Source of the DNA: Chionis minor
Taxonomy: Eukaryota > Chordata > Aves > Charadriiformes > Chionididae
Length of the DNA stretch: 64,000 nucleotides
Reading direction: 5' to 3'
Assembly (NCBI GenBank): GCA_013398295.1
Contig: VZSF01006989.1
Coordinates: 124,001 to 188,000, forward strand
In this document: positions 1 to 12,000 of the stretch, one piece after another
How the letters are laid out: every line of letters begins with the position of its first letter
Numbering within the stretch: position 1 is the first letter of the stretch
Program-made: the position numbers and the translations under genes
The notes under the pieces: generated by a model
Seen by the model: the letters and a program-made list of their open reading frames with translations, nothing else
Databases searched by the model: none
Told to the model about the DNA's origin: nothing

Positions 1-299
1 ATGCCAGGCAGCTCCAAAACACGCAAGGCGAGTGTGCTCCGCTTCCCAGAGCAGCAGTGGAAAAGAGCAACCACTGCTCTTCCAGCGTTCAGGTTGAGGG
101 AGCGAGTGGCTTCCTTTTTCAGGAGTCAAACTGAATCACCTGCTGAGATACCCCTGGACAATCAAATTGTAGTGCTACAGCAAAGCTGATAGACTCTCTT
201 TATGCCATGGTTGAGAGCAGTGGCTTCTAGCAAACTTGTCCTGAGAAAATCTTACAAAGTTGGCCCCTAATCTAATAGCAATGACTTTTAAAATTATCA

Positions 300-540
300 G
301 AGTCAGTGCAAGATAATTAAATAGATTTGTACTATCTACACTTCTTTGGCTTTCTTCCTGGTGGGCTAAATTAATTTAGGGGGAAACATTTTGTTTCTTA
401 AGTGTATTAACAAATTTCATTTACAATTGGAAGTAATTTGTCTCAGAAGGTTCCATAAAATCAGCTGCAAACCCATCTGGTCCTGGTGCTTTATTACCTA
501 ACATTTCTTGCAGGTCTACTTTATTTCTTCCAAATCACAC
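300..540 (-). mobile_element. Degenerate L1-like LINE fragment (reverse transcriptase start)
   Basis: On the minus strand, three frames together read a LINE reverse transcriptase entry region: CDLEEIK, then NKAPGPDGFAADF, then LMKFVNTLKK and INLAH. The order matches L1/Tx1-type elements. CR1 has PGPDGIHP at this place, so this is not a CR1. Stops and frame changes show it is long dead. The ends are uncertain. Confidence 0.55.
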
Positions 541-3500
541 CGTTCCATTAACTCTCTTGGCTCTCGTGCAAGGCAGCAAGCACAGCAAGCTGCCAGCCGT
601 CGGGAGACGCAGCTAGCCTCTCTGCCTTCCGCTACACTGCCGTCTGTGGTCACCGCACATGCAGCTATTTTCTCAGTAGCCCCTCTTTTACATTCCTTTC
701 TCACTTGGGACACCTACCTGGAATCCCCTGGTAGGAAAATGACAGATTTTCAAAGTTTTGCAACACTTGCTTTCTCTCCTGTGGGTGGAGTGGGATGTCA
801 ATACACCCGGACCCTAAGCCCAGTCCCACCATCAGGCTCAGCGTCTATAAGCCCACCATAGTTCTGCTCCTGCTCTGCTCCAAAATGGGCACAGAACCCA
901 AGTGTGAGTCACATGAGATCCAAACGAGCAATGCACAAGACAGTCTGAGAAGTTTAAAAACAATTAATCTCCATCTGTCTCCACCAGCCCCTCTGATGTA
1001 ACTTCAGCTACGTCGCTACCCTTCACACCCTAAATGTATGAAGAAGTTCGTCCAGCTCCATATGGCAGCCCCGTGCTTTGGATGTGCCAGATACCGTGTC
1101 CACAGGCCTGCAGGCCTCCACATCACAGCATCCTCTCAGCTGCATGGAAGTATTTGACACAGTTATGATTTAGCAGCTGTTGGGCTTTATCAGTGATTTG
1201 AGGCGAATCAAGAGATTAAGTTTTAGCAGCACTTAACCATTAACTGATTTAAGAATTTACAAAGTGATTTAACTAAATAACTGAACAGCCACTCGACTAC
1301 ACACTCAAAGATGACAAGATTCACACTAACTTACTACAAGGCATCCCAAACCAATACATACACGTATGAGAACGAACACACAGATCTCAGATTAATGTAT
1401 ACGCATAAAAACAAAGCATATAAGCGCGTGCACACACACACACATCCAGACATTCCCCCCCACTCCTGTAGTTTATAACCGCTGAGATCAAAGATCTCTT
1501 AATATCGCACCACTCTATTGAGTTAGAGGGTACCCCTTCTAACTCCTAAACATGCATGGAAAGTGGAATAATATCCACATCTATAAAGCAAATGCATACA
1601 AACATATAAATGGAGAGGGGGATGAAAGAGAGATTCCTATCATTAAAATGTCTCTTTTCAAGTTAGAGCAAATACTCACAATGCATCAGCATTCCACAAT
1701 GGCTGGTAATTGGGACTGGAGAGGGGTTGTCTCCCCCTGGTCTTCCAGTCCTCGAGGTGGTTGCCTGAGACAGTGTCCTGACTCAGGGGAGACACTGGCC
1801 ACAGGCCCCTGTGATCCAGAAGAACTCCAAGGGTCTTACTGGAATTGCTGCTTATATGGTCCGAGATTATTGACTTTTGTCAGTCATTTTTCCACTCCAG
1901 CCCAACTAGGATGATGGAATATTCTGGTACTTACCACCAGTTGTGCAAGTCCAGAATGCGTTAAATTTGCAAGTTCTGGTATCACCTCCCTTTGGGCCCT
2001 AATCCAGGTACAGATGCACTCGGTTGCCAGGGAGTGATATTTCCAAGCGACAGGGGAAGCAAGAGCCAGGCACATTAAGGGAGTGCCTTAATCCTCTGGT
2101 CTTTTATCTTCCGCAATTTATGTGTGACATCTCCTAGGTTGGTATGCAGCCCAGAGATGCAGAATCGCACTAAATACCAAGCGGCCAAAGACGGGGGGGG
2201 GCTGCACCACCACAGCTGGCGTTTTGGCTGTACTCCCCATCATGTCCTCACGTATCTGTAGCCATCACAGCCAACACGGCAATGACTAGTTTACAGCTGT
2301 GGAACCATGAACCCATGACACCAGTTTTTAAAGATGTTTTATCTTGGCATTGCCAAGAGGATTTTTATTATGCCGTTAGTCTCCAGATCTTGCTTTCTGC
2401 TGTTGAGACTGCTGTTTCCTCTGTGAATGGTGTTTCTCTATAACCTGTAGCTGTATGCATTCAGTCCTCCAACTGCTTCTCCCATGACCAGAACATTGTC
2501 CTCAATAACATGTCACAGATTTCTCAACTTCTGCTAATCTTGTTGGGGCTACAGCCATTTCTTTCATACCCTGAGGAATAAATCCCACAGCAATTTGTAT
2601 TGCCAATTTCAATTAGCTCCTGTAAAGAGCAACCCTTTTTTTCCCTCTGATTTCAGAGTTCTCCTTTGCTGTTTCTGTTGATAAGGGTGAGGATAGCTCC
2701 TGGCATCCTTTCCTCTCCCTGGGGACAGGGAGTCTTTCCCTTCTGGGAAGTGCTGATCTGGTCATTCACATTATTTACTTGGGATGTGATAAGGATAGCA
2801 GAGGGGGATAAACTTGGAAGAGGGAAAGGAAAAGCAAATGTGAGAGGTTGCACATCAGGTGATTGGTGGTGTTCCAGGGTCCCGGCCAGGGGCTGCTGCC
2901 CAGCCACTGCAGTTTGGGGCAGCACAATCAGCCTGCAGTTTCTGCTTTACTCATGTCAATCTTGCCTCTGCCGCTGTCAGGGAGACTGGGGTGTTTTCCC
3001 TGGCACTGGTGAGGGAGCCCAGGCAGCACCTCGCAGCCCTGGCAGGGCACCAGCAGGTGGGTAGTGCCTCGCACTGCCTCTCCCCAAGCATCCTGCAGCA
3101 GGAGCATCGCTGGCGGCTCTTCTGGGAGCTTATTCAGATTTTGTCTGACTGGTCAGAAAACTGTCCTAAAGCTCCTCTGGATCAAAATGCTCTGTCCCTT
3201 TTAGAAATATATGGTTCATGTGTTTTCTTGTCTTTGACCAATAAGGATACACCACTTTTACAAAGCTTGAACTGCTTTTTGAAGTTGCCTTCCCATGCCA
3301 GGCCTAACCTTTGGTAAAGATGCAACCATCCACCCTCCATGGTAGGAGACTAATCAACCTCCCTCACTCCTGATTTCTTTCTGGTGACTGGTTGGAAGAC
3401 AGTGCAGTTCCAAGACTAAGATCAAGCCTGATTACTAACCAGCCCAATTTCAACACCTGCATCTGTCACTGGGAAAGTGCCACGTCACCCATGAGCCCTT

Positions 3501-6500
3501 CCAGAAATGCCCTCACACGTTATAATTAGTACTTGCTGTGCAGTTCTTTTAAGTAGGAAATTTTAAAGCTTTAGTTTTCTTAACATCATCTACCCTGTTT
3601 AATGTCCCTATTCAATAGATGTAGGGTGGCATCCACACCATCTGCATGAAGAACACCTGCAGCATGTTAAGAGGTCTGGAAATTTATGGAAGAGGCTCAA
3701 ACCTCTGTTTTTGCACACACAGTGAGTGTGCTTATTAATTTCACATGGATGGCAGAAAACATATCCTGATCACGACCAGCTCCACCTGCAAAGCTTGAGC
3801 AGGGAACGGCAGGAAGGATGTTGCACCCTTGCTGGTCCTGGGCACTCTTTGGGACTGGGACACCCCCAGGCCCTGCTGCTGGGTTTCCCTGCCCTGGACA
3901 CAGAGGTGGGGGCTGTGACTAGGTTCTTCTCACTGGTGATGGCTTGCCCCGCGTCCAGCAGAAAAGCTGGCTCTCTCTGCTAGCCTCCTGGCTGGTCCTG
4001 TCCATCTCTTGCTATGCAGCTGAGCAAGCTTACCGTGTATTTTTTACTACTGCTGCCTCAGTTGAAATGCTCCCAAGTACAAGAGAGATGGCTAATGCGA
4101 TGCCTACTGGCAGAACACCTCCGGCCCAGCTGGGTGCCAACACTGCAGCTCAAGCCTGGAAAGACTGCAGTTCTCGGGTGCTCTGCTTAGAGAAAAGCCT
4201 CGCCACAGAAACCCCTTGGGTAGGTTCTCCACCTCTCCAGTTCCCATTGTGAGCTCCCTGGCCAGCAGGTGTGATCGTGGTTGCCCAGCTGTGAGAAGGC
4301 TCACTCCATACTACCTTTGTGCAGCAATCTACCTGATAGGCTAAGCCTGAGGTCTCCTGCAAATGTGTTGCTGCCAAAACACGTCACACATTGTCTGTGA
4401 TAGGGAGGGAGAAATGCATTAGAAGGAATAGGAGTATTTTTTTCCTAACTCAAAAAACCCCACATTTCATAACTAAAGCTGCATTTTGTGTTACTTTTCT
4501 GTTAATTTTGCAGATTCACTGACTTGCGCACACTCCTAGCAGTTCATCCTACAGCTTTGGACTGTTTCAATGGGACAAAGCAGCAAGGAGCCTCATGAAA
4601 GCCAAGTACACATCAGCTTTTATCATGAGAGCAGGGCACAGCCCATTCTCAGGTGTCCAGCCTCTAGGTTTTGTAACCATGTTCTCCTCTAACAACATTG
4701 CAATTTAGTAAAATGTAGTTTGGGCAAGCTACTAACAACACAAACTGAAAGGAAGTAATATAGCTTAAACTGGCTGCATTTCCAGAACATCAGCAATAAA
4801 AAAAACCACCTCATACTGCAACAAAACAATCCATTTTCTTTCAAAAAAAATAAGGACTTCAATACTCTTCCATCTGGCTTTCTTCGAAACTTTATCCTTT
4901 GACCGATCAGCCACTTACTGAATTAAGAGATTGAACAGACCTTTCAAAAAGCCTGGAGTATACACAAACTTGAGCTCAGATAATACGTTTGTTTGATTGT
5001 CAGTTGGTTTTTTACCATAAAATGTTTTCCTGATTATTTGCCAACATCTAGAAATTAGTATTTCAGTGTGGCTGTGGCTTCATATTTCTTAATTGGAATC
5101 GTCCCACAAGGTCTCCTGAACTTCTAAGATAGCTTCATCCAGGCTCTGTAAGAGAAATATTCACAGCCCCTTCATGGCTCACTAAAACATCACACGAGGT
5201 ATAGACTTTGATGAGAAAATAATTACACTTCTTTAATCACCCCTAGCTTTTTATGCCTTAAAAAATTCAACCTTTTCTGGAGGAAACTGCCTCTGATGTC
5301 ACTGGTTGCCAGCTCCACTGGAAGCCAGGTTTTCCAGAAAGATTCAAGAGATGAGGGGGTTTTGTTGTTTTTGCTTTTTAAAAAAACACTGTTTGAGCTA
5401 TACTGATCTAAGCAAGCTTTTGCTGATGTTATATTGTTTTCTAACGCCCGAGGTACATGGTGGAAGCCAACATGAGGTCCCTCAAAAATGTCAGCATGGT
5501 GCCTGCACGGGAAGAAAAAACTACCCCAAGAAAACCTGCAAAACGGCACAGCAGCGTGGTGTGAAACTTCAGAGGGTGCCTCTGCGGCACTAGAAATTCC
5601 TGGTTTCTTCACAAGATGGTGCAAGGTACTTCTAAAGCTTCTTCAGTAACGTAAACTATACAAGCATTTCACAGCACTGCAGCAGTAGCTGGACGTAGGA
5701 GACCAATTAGTATGATCAGATAGTCAGGTCACACCGAGTACCCTGGAATCTATATGGATATCCACTCCGTGGATAATGGTGGATTATTTGGCATTTAAAG
5801 TAGGAGTTACAATGCAAAGTCTTTCCTGTGAGATCCAGCAGGGCTATGGCCCCAGGCTGCTGCCATGCAATTTGGGAAGCAGCTGCCAATATTTAGGCCG
5901 AACAGGACTGTTTAAACGTTACTTGAGTGTTCACCCAGAAACAGCTGAGAGACAGAGCCTACACTACATTTACCTAAGCAATTCATCTTCTGAGAAATAG
6001 TATTTTTAATTACAATAATTAACAATACAATGGATTCACATCCAGGAAATCCCTGCATATGCCTGCTGTAAACTACCTAGACATAACAGCTGATCCCTTG
6101 CTCTTCTGCATCAGCCTGTGACAACTTTTACCTTGCCTAACTGTATTGCAGCAGTAAACGGGATTAACAAAGGCTAATACTAATCCTATTAACTTCTCAC
6201 TCAAAAGTGTATTGGAACATAATCTTTTTTTTTTCTCTTTTTCTTTTTTCGTATTTGTGCAAACTCACTGAACTTACTTCTATATATAAACATAGAATTA
6301 CTTGACCCATCCCTAGTTAAAACACTAAGTACTCAATTGATCCAAGATGCCTTAACTGCATGTTTATGACCACCTTAGTCCAGTATGCAAGTTAGCAAAT
6401 GGAGAACGTGCGCGTGCTAGGAGAACAAGATGACAGGACAGGACGTTGGAAACATGTTTGGTTTATGGATGAACACACTTCACTCTTCAGGTGGTAGATC

Positions 6501-7198
6501 AGGCCTTCTGCCCATCTCTCTGCGCTGCTTCTCGTCCAGCACAGATACGAGACAGCAGGCTCTCTCTGGCAGAAAGAGTACTGGACCAGAAACAGAATAG
6601 TCCAACCCCACTCATCTTTTAGCAGGAATCATCAGCTCCTTTGATGGTGTCACAGCAACACGTGCCAGCTAAAGTTTGCCCCCACTCTGTTATTTCAGTG
6701 TTACGATTTAACTGCAGGCTTCGAACTGGTCAAAACAATGTTCTTCTATTCCAAATGGAATCCAACGCCAGACTTAAGATTTTGCGTGAAGATTCTACTG
6801 TGTCTCGCCAGAAATAACCCTCTGCTATTGTAATGTGTTTACTCAGCTCTTGTGTCTGAAAGTTAGGAAGCTTGAGAGTTAAAAACTCTACGTGTAAAAG
6901 ATAGTTCATGAAAATCTAATGGATTTAATCATTGCTAAAAATTTTCACCTATTGGCAGAGCTGCCAGATCCATGCTACAAGAACAATCTTGTAATTTAAG
7001 AAGTTTCAGAGGAGAGCTAGACTTATTACAAAAATACCACAAGCTACAATGAAAACTTGTAACAGTATGAGATGAATTTCCACACATGTTCCTCACAAAA
7101 ACCTTCAAATTGGTAAGACGGTATGTTACAGCGACACATCCTCTTGCCAGGATTACTAATCAATACTACGGGTCTCTTCAGGGATACTTTTTTACAAA
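541..7198. other. Intergenic, no gene recognised
   Basis: Holds scattered short open frames on both strands without recognisable domains or splice context. GC content rises at about 1700-2240 and 2650-4360. 1440-2240 has an LTR-like look (palindromic GAGATC..GATCTC, a G tract near 2196) but no defined ends. 4400-7198 is plain AT-rich sequence. Confidence 0.6.
1431..1444. repeat. (CA)7 microsatellite
   Basis: Seven uninterrupted CA units, preceded by a short CG-rich junction (aagcgcgtg). Confidence 0.9.
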
Positions 7199-7803
7199 TC
7201 ACAGAATCACCTAGGTTGGAAGAGACCTTTGAGATCATCGAGTCCAACCATAAACCTGACACTGCCAAAACCACCCCTAAACCATGTCCCTCAGCACCAT
7301 GTCTACCCGGCTTTTAAATACCTACAGGGATGGTGATTCCACTACTTCTCTGGGCAGCCTTTCTGTGAAGAAATTTCCAATGTTTGACAACCCTTTCTGT
7401 GAAGAAATTTTTCCTAATATCCAACCTAAACCTCCCCTGGCACAACTTGAGGCCATTTCCTTTGGTCCTACCGCTTGTTACTTGGGAGAAAAGATTGCGC
7501 CCCCCCTCACTACAACCTCCTTTTCTCCGGGCTAAACAATCCCAACTCTCTCAGCCGCTCCTCGTTAAGACCTGTTCTCCAGACCCCTCACCAGCTTCGT
7601 TGCCCTTCTCTGGACACGCTCCAGCACCTCAATGTCTCCGATACTGCAGTGCCCAAAACTGAACACAGCACTCAAGCTGCAGCCTCACCAGTGCTGAGTA
7701 CAGGGGCACAATCACTTCCCTGCTCCTGCTGGCCGTGCTATTCTTGATACAGACCAAGACACCATTGGCCTTCTTGGCCACCTGGGCACACTCCTGGCTG
7801 ATA
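7199..7803 (-). mobile_element. CR1 LINE, 5'-truncated
   Basis: The left end reads tcacagaatcacctaggttgg, the reverse complement of the CR1 3' terminus, so the element is on the minus strand. Inside are the CR1 ORF2 C-terminal region and short 3' UTR. Relative to the copy at 43.5 kb it lacks about 50 bp near 7515-7530, carries a local 19-bp duplication (7358-7376 and 7392-7410), and has frame breaks. It stops near 7803, in the LNMSRQCA region, by 5' truncation. Confidence 0.93.
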
Positions 7804-8724
7804 TTTTAAAATGCATTACATGCTTAGGAAAGGGCAGGGATCATACTCCAAACAACTCAAAGAATTATATAGAAAATAAAACGTTGCCTATCAAGTGGCA
7901 ATTACTTCCACTAGCATTTTTCACTCTGCTCCTTTCTTTACGGTTGTGTTTGAAGATATCACGCAATGTAAAACTTTCACATGGCCACTGCACTACTACG
8001 TCCCTTTTTTATAGGGACTGTTACATAAATTGATCTATTGAATTGATCCAAGAGGCTCTTTTCCTTGGAAGAAGTATACTTTTCTAAGTAGCTAATTATT
8101 CACTGGATTGGAAAAAATATTTCAGAAGGTGAAATTCAGTTAAATTATTCCAAACCACAAATTGACTAGAGCTATTTGAGGTTTCATTAAATGAATAGTG
8201 ATGAAGACTGAAGTTTTTCCAGTTATTTCTGAAATTGTGTAATAGCCCCTGTGTCCCTGGTGATTTGGGGTTTTTTGGGTTTTTTTAAACACTTTGTTTG
8301 TTTGTTTTCATTTGAGATTTTTGGGCTGGTTTTTGGTTGTGGGGGTTGGGAGGTTTTGTATGTGTGGGTTTTTTTTTTTTTTAATGTACAACTAAAATAG
8401 GTGACAGATTATACCTTTCCACCCATAACTGTACTACCACACCCAAGGAACAACTTACTTTATGAACAGACAGAACTGTAAAGGAAGACGCCCAACTCCA
8501 CGTTCCCCCAGCACACACATGGTGGTCAAACATAGATTTATCAGGCAAAGTAGAAAGAAAAATTTGTAGTCTACCTTCCCCTCCATCCCCTTATGCCCCA
8601 TCTAGATTAACAATAAGGGATTAAAACTCCTTCTTAGGCTTTAAGATGGAAAGTCTCTTTGGTTGAATTGTATTGGTAAACTACCCCCCTCAAAGTGCCT
8701 GCCAATCACCTCAAAATAGATAGC
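7804..8724. other. Intergenic spacer between CR1 and the distal poly(A) site
   Basis: AT-rich sequence with a T/G-rich low-complexity stretch at about 8260-8385. No exon or named repeat seen. Confidence 0.6.
8260..8385. repeat. T/G-rich low-complexity stretch
   Basis: Runs of T with G blocks (ggggttttttgggttttttt, later a 14-T run), including TTTG tetranucleotide steps. Confidence 0.8.
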
Positions 8725-8746
8725 ACACATGTTTGGATAGAAACAA

Positions 8747-8752
8747 TTTATT
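8747..8752 (-). terminator. Distal poly(A) signal AATAAA
   Basis: Minus-strand AATAAA within CATAATAAATTG, followed by TTTCTATCC and then a GT-rich stretch (ATGTGTGC) about 20-30 bases on. Signal, spacing and downstream element all fit a real cleavage site, probably near 8725-8735. Confidence 0.55.
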
Positions 8753-9076
8753 ATGTAGTGAAAAATACTATTGCTGTATTTGTATTAGCTTCTATGTCAA
8801 AAAACCCTACAACCCACAGGACAACAGCTTCAAAATAAGTGTAAAGGTCCACAAACATTACAGATTTCACAGGAAACTCAACAGCAAAAGCTTACAGGAC
8901 CATTGATAGAACATTAACTAAAACAGCTGTTCAAAAATTTAGAAAAGAGTATTTTGTTAGCATTATAAAAAAAAGCTGTACTCTAATAACTCTTTTCTAA
9001 CTTTTTCTACTATAATAATAGGCTCTGTCCTCTACATCCTCTATTCAAGTTGTTATAGCTATTATTTCACGAAGAG

Positions 9077-9096
9077 ATTTATTTATTTATTTATAT
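9077..9096. repeat. (ATTT)n short tandem repeat
   Basis: About four and a half ATTT units inside the putative 3' UTR. On the gene strand it reads AAAT, so it gives no AU-rich decay motif in the transcript. Confidence 0.85.
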
Positions 9097-12000
9097 CCCC
9101 TAAAAAATGAGTGCAGATATTAACCTGGGCTATAGCAAAGAACAGACAGTTGCAGTGAAGTCTATATAAACCTCGCTTTAAGAACAGTGCTCTTGGGAAA
9201 GCTGCTTATTCTAGGAAAATTGTGCACTGGCCCCAGCTAGAGCTGGTGTCTGTAACACAACTGGACTTGGCTGAGCAGTTAGGAACTGCTAGGAACATCT
9301 GTAGCTGCTAGCACCTCATCTATACCAGGATCCTTACTACAGTTAAGGTCAGTGAAGCTGAAGCATCTTAAGAGGGGGTGGACAGGTGCCCCTCCCACTC
9401 TCTAATTTTACACTGAAGACAAAATAGGTAACAATTTAAGATCAACTGTTTTCATATTAGTTGATTTAATTTAACCTTATTTAGTCATTAAGTCCGATCA
9501 GTGTTGATCCTCATTTGAGAAGACCGCCCTAAACTTTTCTCTCTGGAGGTCCTCTGAGGAAACCTGTAATAGATGCCCAAAGTTCAGATGGCCACATGAA
9601 TCCCACTTTGTACCTGTCCACAGGTAACTGCCCAGTTCTAACCCAGAATGAACACAATTCATTTTAAATACAGTCTTGCCAACTCAGTCAGAAACTGATA
9701 AAGATAAAAGCAAACTTTCTCAATTTAACTTGGAAAAAACCCAAAACCATTAACTGTTTAAGATTTGGCATTACAAAACCTCCCCATTTTTTCCCATAAC
9801 TTAGCATGGGGGTTTTTTGGTTTGGTTTTTTTCGAATATCTGTCATTCTAAGGAATGGCCATTACTCATAGTTCTGCAAGACTTTCACACAGGCACGGGC
9901 TCTTGTTCAGGCTGTACCGGTGGCAGAGAGAAAGCCTTTGTGCAGGAACTTGGAACACCCTTTCTCTGAAATTGCCAACTGGGAAGTCCAACTACCTGAA
10001 ATCAGCAGCTGTGTAGATCTCAGGAGTTGGAAGGATTCAAGGACTTCAAAAAAACTACTTTACATCAACTTTGGTTTGCAATTTGCACATCATTTCTTTG
10101 AATATATTCCTTGCAAGAGAAGAATTCACCCTCCATAGCTCCCTCATTTGGCCTGATGGCAGGTCCATCCTCTTCAGCTCTCCTCTTAAGCAGAAAAAAA
10201 CTTTTGTTCTGCATTACCTCTGGATCATATTGCCTCCTTCTATCCAACAAGCAATTATTCTGCACCATAATTTTTCTTACTTGTCATCTTTCTATCACAA
10301 TCACATTTGCTTTATCCTTTCACATATTGGTCCCACAGTCTAACGCAACGTCAGTGGTTTGGGTGCTATGGAAATCCTTATCCAATATATTCCTGCTTCT
10401 ACCCCACTCTTGCCCTTCACACACAAATTTCTCATCCATTTTCCCCCTTGACCCTTTCCTCACGGCTATTTTCTTTCCCATCCAAACGGGGTCAACTGCT
10501 ACAGCTAGCAAAGACAAGCAGGTATCTCAGTTCTGCATTATTCCAGGGAAGCACAGACAGTAGTGACAGACAAAAGATTTTTCTTTGAAGGCTCTGCTAC
10601 AAATTAGAGACAGTCAGGCAGACACGTTAAGAATAGGATTCCAACCCAGCTGTCCTAGGCAAGTAATGAAAAATTCAATGAAGAAAAATAAAAGCGAAGT
10701 GATGGCTCTGTCTTTCTTTTTTAGCTTCAAAGTGTCCAGAAGGAAAACAGTTGCTGACAAACTTCTCACTGTTCCAACTGGGTTTCACACACCAGAAGCA
10801 CCAGGCACATAACATTTTCCAAAGTCCACACAGACAAAATTTCCAGATGATACACTGCAGGGCATAGAGAATGGTAGACCTAATTTCATCCAGGTGCATA
10901 GGAAAGATTCCTGAAGTTATCAGAAGTTAACTGAAGCAGGAGTTAACTTTCCAGTTTTGTCGTGCCAATGTCAGCTAGTAAAATTTAAATTCAGTTTCGC
11001 CGTAGACCCAAAACCAATTGGTATCTCTACTGCACCATACTATTTAAGTAGCATATCAAATAAAAACCACAGCAGTTTTAATATAAATCAACTGAAAAAG
11101 ACAAAAAAAATGAAACATTCATAATACAAGATCCACCAATTTACCAAGTGGCACTGAAGACTATCCAGTACAGCTGTTCAGACAAGAAAAGATACAATTT
11201 GATTTCAATTAGATTGCATGATTCCAGAAATTCGAGAGAGATCAATGCAGTAACTTTTTGCTTAAGACATGTACCCAGAATGTGAAGCTAGGCTATTTGG
11301 CTCTTCTTCAGATTCCATTAAAAGAGGGTGACTTATTCAATAAGCAGAACTGTTATTACTCAACAGCATACAGTACTCAGGTTGCAGATTCTAACTTTCA
11401 GGCAAGATTTATTTTCTTCTGCTTAATTAACATCTTAGTTTGAAGAGACACACACCATACCCTATAAGCTGTTTCATATTCACTAGTTGCTAAAACGTAT
11501 GGATTGTCTTTGGTTTACAGAGTATACTGCATTTTAAGTAGCATTTGTTTAACTGTTTGTCTTCTACAGAGACTTTAAACTCCACACACATTCCACTTTC
11601 AGCCCCTCTTCCTTTTCTTTCAGCTCACAAGAAGCTGATTTAAAGTAGCGATGGCTTCAAAGACTCATTATGCAATAAACACAATGATTATTGTATTGCT
11701 TGTAGTTTTGCCTAGAATAAATTAAATTGCTTCCACAGAACATAGACAGTCTAGTAAAATTAATGTAAAATATAGGAGGAGCACTTTCCACTTGGGTTGT
11801 GAAAAGAAATCAACCTTGAACTTTATTTGTATTATACACAAAACAAGCGTAGACTTTTTTTTTCAATCCGCCTTCTATCCAAGTGTATAAAACAATGAAC
11901 AGTAGGTGAGAAAACACATAACATTTTCCCAGTGTCAGTGATGGGAAGTTTTGAATGTTCCTATGTAAAAACTAATGCAAATTGATTTGAAGCAATTAAT

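Noticed and set aside
1..189. 62-codon open frame at the left edge
   Set aside because: It starts exactly at the window border, is not recognisable, and has no splice or promoter evidence.
1440..2240. Possible solitary LTR or other retroviral remnant
   Set aside because: No paired TG..CA ends, target duplication, primer-binding site or polyprotein motif could be found; only the general look suggested it.
2859..3317. 152-codon plus-strand open frame in the GC-richer part of the left flank
   Set aside because: Low-complexity-like composition, open frames on both strands at the same place, and no family resemblance.
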